Shown: in pieces, positions 47,830 through 59,710 of the stretch
Layout of the letters: the number at the start of each line of letters is the position of its first letter
How positions within the stretch are numbered: the stretch's first letter is position 1
Source of the DNA: Spirometra erinaceieuropaei
Lineage: Eukaryota > Platyhelminthes > Cestoda > Diphyllobothriidea > Diphyllobothriidae
Assembly (NCBI GenBank): GCA_902702965.1
Contig: CACRXP010000719.1
Span: forward strand, 107,576-171,575
DNA: 64,000 bases
Direction: 5' to 3'
Program-made: the position numbers and the translations under genes
The notes under the pieces: generated by a model
What the model was told of the DNA's origin: nothing
The model's input: only the letters and a program-made list of their open reading frames with translations
The model's database searches: none

Positions 47830-49822
47830 ATGAAGCTTATATGCATACTGCTTTTGCTCGGTGAGCATTTTGTTCTCATATATATTTATATATATTCTAA
47901 ATATTTTTATTATGAATGCATTCGTCAATAATATTAGGCCATTTTACACAGGTCAAACAAATATGTCATGCTGGCAAGGCTTTTTGACTTCGCAAATAAG
48001 TGTGCGTGTCTCAGCGCAATAGCTATCTGCTCAATATGGAGAGAAAACCTGGCATTAAGCGTGTGCTCATGCACTCTACAATCAATCTACTAAATCTGCC
48101 TGAGCATAAAGTTTATTTGTTTAAATCACCTTTTATTTACTTGGTTATCCTTTGCGTATGCCTGCTTACCACACTTTATGTTGCGCATTACAAATAAATA
48201 ATGCCGACTTTCAGGAAGCTGCTTTGCAGTTGATTACAAGGTCGGGGAGAAAACGAGCTTTTACCGGTTTCTATTCAGCCCTCCGGTCAAGGAGGTAGGT
48301 TTTTATTTTCATTGATGTAGCAATTCAACGACAGCTAACGAATTGCGTAAAAGTTATATTACCATCTTGAAAGATACAATGCCCACATTTATTGGACATG
48401 TTATTTTGTGGCCTACTTACTAAGACTCAAGTTTTAAACCACTGTTTTAGGTTATAAACTCCTCTTCTACAATCAGACGAGATAATTGCAAGCCGGGGGT
48501 TTTCTGCTTCCAGATATTTAACGGTATGCTTCCGGAAAACATGCAAACTTATATATAAGTGAATCGGTAGATCTACATTTCCCTTCTGTTTTTAGCAAAA
48601 AGAGGTGCTATTCTGCACGGACAGATTTCCGAAGCCGTATCTGCGATAACGTTCTATGTTCGTAACATCAACTCCCCACAAGCCTTTGTGATAAATGAAA
48701 AGGGCGTGCCAAAACAAGGTAGGTTTGGTTACATTCTATGATGCTTACCTCAGCGAAGGGAATTAGTGAAATTTCAGCATATTTCACTGTCCAATACACT
48801 GGACAAATTTACAGGCCATCATAGGAGATAGGAGAGTTCTTTAGTTTATATCAGTCCAAAGACTGTAGAGCGGTAATTTATCAATCAAGACTGTGCATTT
48901 CACTAGAGCGTTCAGCAGCATTCATCAATTAAATTTCAGATTTGAAATGATTAGCTGTGTAGTTAGCGTGTTTCCGTGTTCATTTGTCAACATTAGCATA
49001 AACACCTCTATGATTGTTTGCACTCCTATATCACTGGTCCAGCATCTTGCCTCGTTCTGTGATTAAACTTTTTCAAAATGTCCTTATGTTAGAACCAAAA
49101 CTCCCGAAAGGCGCAGTCGTCAGGGAAACCCTGGAGGTTGACCGCGGATATTCGTTTTCCTATCTCATTATTTTTAATAATGACGTTCAGGTACGATAAA
49201 ATTGCTTAAAATTGCACTTCTTTGTTCGTAGAAAAACAACTGTCTCGTGTCATAAATCCTTTATTTTCTTAAAATTCTTAAGAAAATCGAAGTCTCTGGA
49301 GGGGCCAAATTGGCAGGGCCTAGCTACAAACCGCCATCTCTGGGCGTATATAGCCCGCTCTGTATGTCTTTGTAAACGACTTAACAGTCACAACACTGCC
49401 CTTGTTTTTCTCACTTAATGCACTGCATTCGTAATTTGCTTCTGTTATACAGTAAACAATGTACATTAAGAATATAAAGTAATTAAATTCGTAAAATCAA
49501 CTGAAAAGTAAATATCTGTTACACTTTAGGAAAACAAATTTGACGTTTCCAACTTTTTGACAGTTTTTACCTTCCCACAGACATGGAAGAGCCTCGGCCT
49601 ACCAATATTATGTTCCTCACCGGTTACGTCGAAAAAAAGAAAATGTCATTCGCGGTGAAGTATGCCGATAAGACAAACGAAGTATTCAACTTCTTACCCG
49701 AATATGAATATGGAGCATTCTACCGTGGCTACTACATCTCTGGTTTGAACAACGTGGGCCACATAAAACCCCTGTGGTGGGTTATCCTCGCCACTATTGC
49801 TTTCCGGCTGATATATGTTTAG
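47830..49822 (+). CDS. copy C of an unrecognised secreted/membrane protein family, seven exons
   Basis: I do not recognise the family. Exons are 47830-47860, 48215-48294, micro-exon 48514-48523, 48596-48718, 49093-49190, 49283-49361 and 49581-49822. All introns are GT-AG and all phases fit, giving 663 nt or 220 residues. Exon 1 encodes only a signal peptide (MKLICILLLL) and is chosen because its phase-1 donor (gtgagc) fits exon 2. Later blocks are SCFAVDYKVGEKTSFYRF, SAITFYVRNINSPQAFVI, VRETLEVDRGYSFSYLIIF, KIEVSGGAKLAGPSYKPP, and FLTGYVEKKKMSFAVKYADK. The C-terminus is IKPLWWVILATIAFRLIYV, a hydrophobic end with almost no tail, suggesting a GPI-anchor signal or a membrane anchor. No stop or frameshift is present and splice sites are good, so it is probably functional. 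The first exon rests only on phase and hydrophobicity. An AATAAA follows 49 bases after the stop. Confidence 0.85.
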
Positions 49823-49870
49823 TCGTGTAAAGGATAAGCATTTGCAGCACAAAATTTGTGCCTGTATGAA

Positions 49871-49876
49871 AATAAA
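49871..49876 (+). promoter_or_regulatory. poly(A) signal of gene C
   Basis: AATAAA lies 49 bases after the stop codon, preceded by GCAGCACAAAAT that is also present 3' of pseudogene B. Confidence 0.65.
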
Positions 49877-49979
49877 TTTTTGGTTCGAATATTGTATCTA
49901 TTCTGTCGATTTACGGGGCAACCCTTTTTATACCAGAACACGAACTGGTCTGCGAAGGATATAATTCTCTCCTACGTAG

Positions 49980-52900
49980 TTGTAATTTTTTCGTCTTCCT
50001 TATGCGACAATGTTTAATGACCTGCTGGAAACTCAGTTATAGCATTGTCAGCGCTATAACAAGAGGCCAAGCATCCTCGACTCCAGACCGATAATAAAGC
50101 ATAATATGCCAACAGACTGTCTTCTAGCCCTGTACCGGCCTGGGAGTCACACGCAAACGGGAAATGCCAAATACTTTTCAAGAGTCAGCAGGCATCGTTG
50201 AATGACGGCTTCACTGTAGCCTTGGTTTATTGCCAGATTGAAATGCGGGGCGCACGAATGGAGACTTTCCTGAATTACAGGCGACTATGCACAGATTCCG
50301 AGAATGGGCTATGGTCTGTACACGGAAATATATGCCCCTGAATTTAACTGTAAGTCCGTCTATATTTAGAGGAGAGGTATTTTCTCATTGCAAGACTTAC
50401 ACAAACCAATATTTCGACCAAAACTGATAAGACCAGATAAACTGCATTTGCAAATTTCAAGTCTACATGTGGGTTTTCGATCTGCACTCAAACTCCACTT
50501 TCTGTAATTCCGTGAACTAGCAGCTTCAGAAAGGATGGATGCCCTTGATTGGAATGCCAATGTGATTTAATTGCTAAAGATGCATTTGATAACGGCAGAA
50601 CACCTTTATGCGATACACAGGGGGTAACTCACAAAAGCAGACAGTTATAGGCAACCAGCCGAAAATCCATGAGCACTGTCATGGGACGGTTAAATGTCGG
50701 AGAGGAATCACTAGAATGAGGAGAACGGAGCAGCCGGTTGGCATTTCGTTGCCAGGCGGGGGAAGGGGGGAAACGTGAAACACTCGACTGATAGTCGAGT
50801 GAGTGAGGGAACGCAGTGCTTAACTTTGCACATGGGAACTAATTTTAGGGATCAAGAAATATGCGTGTTTTTAGTGTCTGCCGTCGGTGGAAGCGACAAA
50901 GGCGCCATGATATGGTTTTGATGCCACAATGGAGCATGCTGAGCCCTATATGAGATAAGGCGCGTTTATTGAGATTCGTTGCAGCTAGTTGTATCTTGGA
51001 TTGAAAAGATGTAGCACGTGCTATCTGTCAATGCATGCATCGCACTGGACAGAAATTCATTCGTAGCAAACACCTACAATTAGTTATCAGCTTACGGTTG
51101 GTGTTTCGAAAATCGCCTGGTGCCCCCGTGACGCCATCTAGTGAAACGCAGTTTTTGTTACATATCGCAACATGTTATTAACTGAATGTGAAATTCCGAA
51201 CATGGCTACAGGGAACACTGCCTTTGCTATGGACGTCGACTAAGTGGAAGTTACGTGTGAAAAAAACCTTAATTCAATAACGAATGCATACGAGAGAATA
51301 CGCACGATAATTATAGGGCAAAAATACTGCAAACGCCACTCCACTGCCAACGTACGTAGAAAGCGTATTTTTCTAGAGCTAAAACGCAACGACTGGAGTG
51401 TTCTAGTAGAGGCGGAATGTGTGAGGGATGAACATTAATGAATTAATACAAAATAATGCACTTTTTGGCCTCCATGATGTTCACTTTTATATGCGACTTA
51501 GTATCTCTTGTCGGAAGCTGTCGGCAGTTGCTAGGATTAGAGATTAACCCGCCATCTTCAAAACTTCCGGGAGACCGAACCAAATGTTCGAAACCCATGT
51601 TTAACCACACAAGCGACGAACGTTCTATACTGAACGCCAATTCCAAGTTAAAGCACAACCGAGTAAACCGATTGAATAATCTAACAAAGCGCATAATAAT
51701 TTAGCCCATTTTATTAAACCGTCATTCCGAAAGTGCGCAAAAGTGTAAAAGCCCAGCATCTCATGAGTTCTATTACGGACGTAATGTATCAAAACGGGGT
51801 TAATTCGACCACTCCGCTATTCAATACCTAAAAGAAATGAGCATACTGATTTTATTTATCGTTGTCGTAAGTGGTTACTTCCGAATGGCAAGTATATACA
51901 TTCTTCGTCGCTTCACTTTGCCAGAACCTCCAAATAGATGCCTGTCTTGTCAAATTAGGGCAGGTAGTTATGTCTCAGCCCTGGTTACTTTAGGACATTA
52001 ATTGACAAATATAGCTGATACATGCTCTTTCACTCCCAGACTGTGTACTGCAACGCATTCATTTGCGCTCTGATTTACACCTCGTATTGGAATGAATTCA
52101 CGCTATTAGGCCGCTGTTGCATTCGAAAGGCAATAGGAGTAAATAAATTTACGTGGAAACATATGCTAAATATACATGTGTATGGATGAATAAAAAGTAA
52201 GATGGTCAATCATTGAAAAGAAATATTTGTTAGTTGGTATGAGCTTCCGGACTCTTGTAGGATATGATTGTCGGAAATTACGGCAGAAATAGAACAGGAC
52301 ACAGATATACGCGGTATTAACTCGTTACTGATCAGTATCACATGTGTGGGGGTGACCGTGGAGGAGTCCGTATGCCGGCGCCAGATTGATACATCGATCG
52401 AATGAGTTTTTAGTCCCGGCCAAAGTCACAATTAATTCCCAGCTTTTCTTAATTCGCGGTGGACGATTGGCGTGATGTCTGTAGATATGAACACGTTGTC
52501 AGTTCGACAAGTATAGGCAGCCACTTGCGATAATTCCTCAGGCCATCGCATAGTCGACTGCTGACTCTGACTGCGCGATTATAGCATAAGTTGAGCTGTG
52601 CCGTTACCAAGACGATTGGAATACGTGCTATGATACAATAAACTCGACTGCTTTCCGGGATTTAACTGCTCTAATATTTTTATGGTCCAACTGCGCGTGG
52701 AAGTTTGGATTGGTGTAAATGCGCAACATATGGCCCTGCAGCAATGCTGCTGGTTATTTCTGTGTCGCCCTTAATGCATGACTGAGCATTCCGCATTAAC
52801 AGTAGTGTTTTATTGTGTGCCAAAAATATTTAAGCCACGTCAGGCTGTCTGCGAGCTTTCTTCGATTGCCTGCGATAACGACACTGCAAAATATGTCTAC

Positions 52901-53560
52901 TCACATAGTATTTATTTTAAACAAAGACTTTAAACTTCGTGAATAATAATCAGCCCGAACTACCACTGCATTTGGTTTAGGGTTTCGAACTTACAGGGTG
53001 CACAGTTTGTACGTAAGGAAAGTCAAAATCAGTCTGTGTTAATAAGACGACATCATATAAGGGTAAAATGTCCAGAATTCTCGTCTGCTCTGTGACATAT
53101 TTCACCGTGAGCATCTACAAACGAACAGATAAAATGTTATTTAGATTGACCTTCAACGGTTTTTGACAATCTTATATTGACAAAGCTCTTAAGCCAACAT
53201 TTTCAGTTTGCTCCGAAACGAAGTTAGAAGATGATGTTTCCTGCCAAATAGAAATACGTGACGGGAGTTCTGTAAATTTTTTCCATAAAGTGCCTTTGAA
53301 TTCGTAATAGTGGAAGTGAAAAACCCATTAGTTGGACACAGTCAGTAGGCTATCCAGGAAACGGAGATAGCAGTATCAAAATAGTTCAAAACTGACAAAT
53401 AAGGACAAAGTCGTAGGCAGGTTCTATTCCTTATTCAAAGTTGTGTCAAGTTTTTAAACTGCGTATTGTAACGGAATAAAACAAATCGGATTTAAATTTC
53501 ACTACAGTGCTCGCCCTCCTAGGAGAACGGAGTTCAGAAAAATTATTGTTAATGGAAAGA
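49980..53560. other. no supported gene; flank of gene C, then unresolved DNA
   Basis: At 50240-50290 similarity to the 3' flank of pseudogene B is visible (for example ACAGGCG and nearby words), extending the duplication. A 9-bp perfect hairpin lies at 50781-50801. The block 52371-52555 is a diverged copy of R4. Otherwise I see no gene or element that I can name. Confidence 0.4.
50781..50801. repeat. short perfect inverted repeat
   Basis: CACTCGACT and AGTCGAGTG flank a 3-base loop. It follows a G-rich run. No transcript or element context explains it. Confidence 0.5.
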
Positions 53561-53573
53561 AAAGGCGGGAGTG

Positions 53574-55480
53574 TTATGCATATTGTACAAGTTGGTTACG
53601 GTCGGGGAAACGAACCTGGCGACCGCAGCACGTAAGTGGAGGAGTCTGTCGGATAAGAGAACACGCAGGGTATTGGGCGTAAGCGTAGGCTGGGAAATTG
53701 CAAGTGGCAATATGCCAAGTGGAGGTTGGTTCGATTGGGGTAGTTGAATGAGCTACGTTATAAGCCGCCTTCAAGCGATCGACTGAGACTATGTCGGTGC
53801 GACCTCCATGATCAATTGTAAAATGCTTATCCGTGCGAGATATTACTCCAAATGGGCCGTTATAGGGCCGTTGTAGTGGTCGACGAACGTTATCTAAGCG
53901 GGCAAATGCAAAAAAAACACGTTAGTAAGTCGAGGCCGATGTACGACTTTCTTGTCGAAGCACATGGAATAGTGACTATAAGATGAGTCATGGCTCGACG
54001 CAATCTTTGCATATAATCGTCGCGATCCAAGTCAGCTGAGCTTTGAGAGTACCCGAAAAAATCCCTGGGAATCCGCTGGGTAGTACCGTAGACAGGTTCG
54101 GCAGAAAACAACACCAAGTCGGGCTTGAGTGCACTACAGACACCGAGCATGAGCAATGGCAGATGCCTGATCCAATGGGAAGGTGATGTCATGAGCTCGG
54201 GGCAAGTCTTTGAGTTGCCGATGGAAAGCTTCGACTAAGCTGTTGGATGAGGGGTGGTATGCTGTCGTGCGTAGACAAGAACATCCGAGGAGGTCGGTAA
54301 GGTTGTCAAAAAGGCAAGACTCGAATTAATGGTATCGATCGGTGGTAACAGTTGAGGGGGCGTCATGATGGGAAATCCTGCGTTCCAAAAAGACATGAGC
54401 AGCAGAATTCGTAGTTATGTTATGTATGGGAGTTGCATTTGGCCAACGTGTAAATCGGTCAATCGCAGTAAGTAAGTAGTTGAAACCACCAGATATTGGA
54501 AAAGGACCTACCAAATCAAAATGGACATGTGTAAAACGTGCATCGGGTGCGAGAAAAGTGTCAATGGGGGCTTTGTTGTGCCGTCCGATTTTGGCCTTCT
54601 GACAGGTCAAACATGAACGGGTCCACTGGCGGACATCAGTGTTCATGCTTGGCCAAAATAAACACTTGCCTCCGAGACGCTGGGTAGTGCGAATGTCAGG
54701 ATGGGCAAGATTGTGCAACGCGACAAAAACATCTCCTCTCATCCCGATTGGCATTACGGGTCGGAAGGCACCGCGCGATATATAACACAAGATTGTACCG
54801 GAGGTGGTGGAAAGAGGAATGACCTCCAGCTGAAGACTAGTGTGCTGACGGTTCTCAGTGGGTGTCGGCTGATTTTGAAGTTCTGCTATCCGCTTTAAAT
54901 CAATGGAGGGTCGGGTGATGGCATTAATGCCAGGTCGAGAATGACCGTCAGCAACTTGATTACAAAGTCCTTTTAGGAATCGAATGTCGGTGGTATACTG
55001 AAAGATAAAATTGAGTTGGCGGGCCTCGTGGGGTAAATACTTGTCAGAACTAGAGAGGGAATAAGGAAGAGGCTTGTGGTCGGCATAAATACAAAAATCT
55101 AGGTTCTCAATATAATTTCAAAAATGTTTAATGACAAAATAAATTGCAAGAAGTTATCCACCAAAAGGGCTATAGAAAGTTTTTGGGAGTATCAATATGG
55201 CAGAGAGTGCCAAGTGGACGTTTGTTGCTGATGGGCAGCACCTACAGCGAAATTGGAGGCGTCGGTCACAATGGAATGTGGAGCGTCATTTATAGTGTGA
55301 GCAAGGGCAGTTGTATCCAAAAGGCCTTCGCGGCACGATTGAAAGCCTCTACAAGTGTGTCAGCAAAAGAAAAGTGGGCATTTCCGCAACTCTAAAACAG
55401 TCCAAAGATCCCATGGTGTTAAAAAACGCTCAATAGGTATTTACTGTTAACACCAAGATTCTGGAAGCGAAAGTGCGGGT
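53574..55480 (-). mobile_element. Ty3/gypsy element, RNase H and integrase part
   Basis: On the minus strand, in broken frames, RNase H comes first (about 55340-54890): VTDASNFAVGAAHQQ, then ADHKPLPYSLSSSDKYLPHE and the closing VADGHSRP. The integrase follows: an HHCC zinc-binding domain (ALHNLAHPDIR ... CLTCQKAK), then the catalytic core VHFDLVGPFP, LLTAIDRFTRWPNA and TTDRYH, open from 54790 to 54326. A C-terminal part is at 54192-53890 (PLLMLGVCSALKPDL, VYGTTQRIP). A tail ends near 53600 with GRQVRFPDR, like the usual end of gypsy pol. The DD-catalytic spacing looks normal but stops interrupt the frame. LTRs were not found. It may or may not belong to the same family as the gag copies at 43 and 61 kb, which lack pol for comparison. 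Confidence 0.85.
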
Positions 55481-55849
55481 TGGGTTTATTGGAGAATGCC
55501 TCGAGTGAAATCAGTGCCCGAGTTTTTACTGGAGAGCAATGCGACGGAGTTGTACGCTTATCACCTCTGATACTCTGAGAATATATGCCGAAAATGAATT
55601 AGAGAGCACATGCGTAAAGGTGGAGGAATTAAGACGGCGTATGTGCCAACGAGCTGTATTACTGAACCACATAGATGAAGGCGAAAGGCAGGAATTCAAA
55701 GACTACACGCAGTCGATTGCGGGAAAACTTGGGGGAATGAAGATGGCTTCCCTCCTTTGGAGTGTACACGAAGGTAGACCATAATCGAAGCTCCCCGAGG
55801 ACCTAAGTCGGCACGTACCCAATTATTCATCCATATATCCTAATAAAAC

Positions 55850-57900
55850 TTTGATCGAAGCCTAATCGCTTGGCCCTAATTTCTGCTGTCCTCGCCAGAA
55901 ACCCAATTAGCTGGTACTAGAGACACAGTTCGAGAACCCCATAAATCAAACACATGACCTTCAGCTGGTTTTGAATGAGAACGTAAAATCCATTCAGTCT
56001 ACGTAAGTCAACTGCTCTAATCAGTACCTAAACATCAGCCAGAAATGTCGAAGCTTAGTTACGAAGTTGCATGTTGAGAAATTAAAGTAATTCCGACAAA
56101 ACAAGGATATTCTAATAACAAGACTAAATAAGGGAAGTGATGTTGTGTTAATGGACAGTGTCGAATGCATTACAAAAATACAATCAATGCTGTCGGACCA
56201 GGTAAAGTACTGCAAGACGGAAAAGGAGAAGGATCGTACAGATGAGGTTAAAGCACAGCTGACTGAGTACTTGAAAAGACTTCAAACGAATGGTTTTATA
56301 GGCAAACACGACTTAGAGCGTCTTCGACCCGTTGGCACGCATGTAGCTCGGTTATATGGCTTGCCAAAGATTCACAAAGGCAATGGATCTGCTCGTTCAA
56401 TCCGAGACTTGAGAAATTCGCCGTACCATGCGATAGCAAAGTGGCTAGCGGAGAATCTTATGCCCGTACATTACCAGCTAGCATCATATAGTTATTGGGA
56501 TAATTTTGAATTGGTGAACGGCGTTAAAGTTCTCTTCCAAAACGGAATGGTTTTGTTTTCGCTAGACGTCTCGTCTCTTTTTACGAACACACCGGTCACA
56601 GAAACCGTCAACTTCCTTGATGACTTAATTGCATCTAATCATAAGTATATAGGAATGCTGGTTGATGCACTCAAGGGAGGTCCCCTAAACGTACAGTTCC
56701 TATGTGACAGCAGTCTGTAAAGACAAAAAGACGGAGTAGCTGTGGGTTTGCACCTTGGTTCTCTTTTTGCGAACGTATTCATGGGCAAGCTAGAAGCTTT
56801 CGAGCTTAGTCGCCAGATCAATGGTCTGAGATACTATGGATACGTGGATGATAAATTCGCGATGGCACCTTAGCAAAACGATGTTTCAGTCCTACTTGAT
56901 GATATCAATCAGGCGCAGTCATCAATCAAATTTACTCTGGAAGAAGAGCAAACCGGTTCGCTTATTTTTCTAGATGTACATTTAAGTAGAAGGCCTGACG
57001 GTAGTATTCGAAGTAACGTCTGTCGTAAGAAGACGTGGTCTGGGCAATACATCCATTTTGGAGCGTAATTTAATCCGTTGTTAAACACAAGGTGCACTGG
57101 GAAGAACTTAGGATTGTTGAAAGTGTTATTCGCCAGAACGGGTATCTCGATCAATTTATTCCCAAGTACATAACCCAAAGACCACCAAAGATCCCGATGC
57201 TGACGGCAGAAAAGGAGAAGCTTTTTACCAGCGTCCCGTTTCAAGGGGGCGAGTCAAGTGAACTTCTACGAAGACGCGTCACTCAAGCTGTGTCAAGCAG
57301 CTTTCCGGCAGCTGACGCCCATGTATTCTTCTCCACTACTCCCATCCTACATGAAGTGGGCAAGGAAATCTGTCAGCCCAGACCACTTCTATGTGCATTT
57401 ACTCATTCACCTGCTCCTGTGGGGCAGAATATGTTGGTCGCACGAACCCGAGTTTGCCCAAAAGAATAAGAGAACATCTTCCAGCATGGTTGGGTAAGGG
57501 CCAAATAAAGAACGTCAACAGCAATATCCTCTCCTATGTGGTAGGCACAGATAATTGAATAGATGCCGGACAGGCATTCCGAGTGATTTACAAGGTATCT
57601 TCAGGCTATCCAAAATTACTTGGAAAGCGCCTGTTGGCAACAGCAGAGGCGGCTGCAATCAGGCTATACCGGCCAGTTCTATGCGCACAAAAGAACTTCG
57701 TACAGGCCTCACAGTTACCATGGGTCAAAGCCACCATGCCAACCGCCGACGTATAAATACCCGTCCCAGTGCCCACCATCCATTTCTCCACTCTCCCTGA
57801 CACTGACGCTAAATTTGTTCTTCACCTTATCCACCCAGAACCTTTCAACCAAACCCCAGCTACAGAATAAATTCTGCTTGTCCGCATTTTCCTTGCAATC
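55850..57900 (+). mobile_element. Penelope-like retroelement with reverse transcriptase and GIY-YIG endonuclease
   Basis: The plus strand carries, in three interchanging frames, the ordered domains of a PLE. An N-terminal block is at about 56090-56150 (ILITRLNKGSDVVLMD). RT motifs are VARLYGLPKIHKGNG, SIRDLRNSPYHAIAKWLAEN and VLFSLDVSSLFTNTPV, open from 56145 to 56720. After a shift come GVAVGLHLGSLFANVFMGKL and the catalytic YVDDKFAM (near 56850). LIFLDVHLSRRPDGSI follows. The endonuclease is at about 57390-57530 (YSFTCSCGAEYVGRTNPSLP, then KRIREHLP) and the C-terminal part reaches about 57720 (ATAEAAAIRLYRPVL). At least one stop follows YVDD and several frameshifts occur, so it is inactive. 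A coiled, charged frame at 55539-55784 may be its N-terminus, but this is not certain. Confidence 0.85.
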
Positions 57901-58049
57901 ATTTCGATAGCAATAATAATGTACAGGTCCGATGAGAATTTATCGATTGCTTATGTATGCTCGTCAAATTGTATTACGAATTCTTCAACGGATATTTTTG
58001 CGTCTATGAAACAGAATTAAATACATTTGACGCTAACCTCTAGAAATTG

Positions 58050-58520
58050 TCCATCCAGAACCCTAATTTTGAACATAAACGGAATATCAGATATATGAGA
58101 TCAAAGATACAAAATGATAGCCTAGCCTAACAACAAATCCAATAATAAATCCTGCACAAACCCCAAAAAGAAGAAAATAGTACTTGAAATAACAATATCA
58201 ATCCTAATCCTAAATCTAAATATAAACTTAGCATTAACTTATGATATGAATTTGATTCCAAGCCAGATCCAATGCCTAATGTCTAAATAAAATTCAGTAT
58301 ATATCCATAAACTTTCCCTGGGTTATAACCACAAATGTACTTTACAAAGACCACTTGTAAATTACCAAACATTTAGCCACCATCAATTATGTAAGCATTT
58401 AACCTTTCATATACACAGACGGTACATTTTTGAATAACCAGTAACTTCGCGCATAGCGGCTATAGTATAATGTTACTTGTGCCCCTAAACTGGGCAACGT
58501 GTTAAATGCGCTGGATCAGC
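58050..58520. other. AT-rich stretch, no gene seen
   Basis: The stretch is AT-rich with loosely CCTAA-like words (ATCCTAATCCTAAATCTAAA). I see no gene in it. Confidence 0.4.
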
Positions 58521-58730
58521 AAACGGACTAGATTACAGTCGGACAGCCGTTGTCGGGAGTGCGCACTTGCAACAAAGGCCAAGACTGGGTTCCGGGTCGT
58601 TCAGCAATTCCTTGGCGAGAAATTCCCGATGAGTGGCCATTGAGGACCAGGGGGTGGGGTGGCACGATTAGGTGCCGGCTCATTTGTCATGACAGCCACC
58701 GGCGTTCTCTCCCGATCCTACCCCCCCCCC

Positions 58731-58794
58731 AACTTCTTGGCTATTTTCTGAAGGTAGATTTAGATGGGAGAGATGTAGAGAGAGAGAGAGAGAG
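58731..58794 (+). repeat. poly(C) run and (GA)n microsatellite
   Basis: A run of ten C at 58731-58740 is followed by about nine GA units at 58777-58794. Simple repeat. Confidence 0.85.
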
Positions 58795-58929
58795 TTTGGT
58801 GCAGCTCAAGTCTACTATCACTACAAAAGAAATCACGGACAACTTGCCGTCCCTGCCTTCACCCTGTCATGGAGTACACGGTGGATATCGCCGAAAGCAG
58901 TGGCTGAACTTTACCAACTTTGGCAGGCA

Positions 58930-59400
58930 GTTGCTTCCAGAACTGGAAGAAACCACAACATGCCAATTCGCCTTCGTGGGTAACAAAACCCTCCAATAAG
59001 CGACATCTGCCGCCTGGATAGTCTGATATGACACACATGCACACGTCGCCTCTGCCTAGACTAACCTCTGATCCTGACTCATGTCAGTTAATCTGTCTGT
59101 TGGTCATGCGTCTGCGCTAAAAGTTGTAAAAAATGCAAAGCACTTACAGAATATTGTAAGAAGGGCATTGAAGGAAACATGGGTCCGATCGTCCGTAAAG
59201 ACAGATTGTGAATTATCTGTCCGTTGAGAAATTTCAAATCAGATTATTCTTAAAGGAATTTTTCGGAATAATGAGTTTTCGGGTGCTGCTGTTTGCGAAG
59301 ATGGTCGTTTGAGTCACATATGAAGGCCCATTTAAACAGCAAACTTTATTTTCGAGAAAAATGGCTGTCCACAACGAAAGTCAGCAGCGTATATGCCTTC
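58930..59400 (+). repeat. dispersed repeat R2, copy 2, with downstream block
   Basis: The first 160 bases match 31640-31820 (AATTCGCCTTCG, AAACCCTCCAATAAGCGACA, ACACACGTCGCC-type words). The block from GATCGTCCGTAAAGACAG to about 59400 also matches 42990-43190 just upstream of the gypsy LTR (GATCGTCCGTAAAGATAT, GATGGTCGTTTG, TTTTCGAGAAAAA). Confidence 0.6.
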
Positions 59401-59710
59401 GTTCAACAAGAAAACTTTCCTTAAAAGTTATCTCTTTAAAAAATGCTTTCTTATTGCTCTCCTTTGACGGATCTCTGTGTGCTTTGCATTTTTGCACGGT
59501 GAGGCCAGGTAAACATTGGGCATTTTTGGCCCTTTCTATCACGTCCCTAAACAATACATGCTTTTTGACCGTAAACGTAAGAACATGCCTTCCTCCATAC
59601 ATAAGGCCAGTTGCACTGTTTTTGATCGCATTACGACTCCGTTCTTCGATTACGAATGCATAGCAGAGCGCCCGTATAAATACTGATATTTTGCTGAAAC
59701 TATCAAGGTA

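Noticed and set aside
48571..48595. Upstream acceptor (cggtag) for exon 4 of gene C
   Set aside because: It keeps the frame without the micro-exon in C and B, but copy A lacks it (TAA at that point), the polypyrimidine tract is poor, and the ttttag acceptor at 48595 is shared by A and C.
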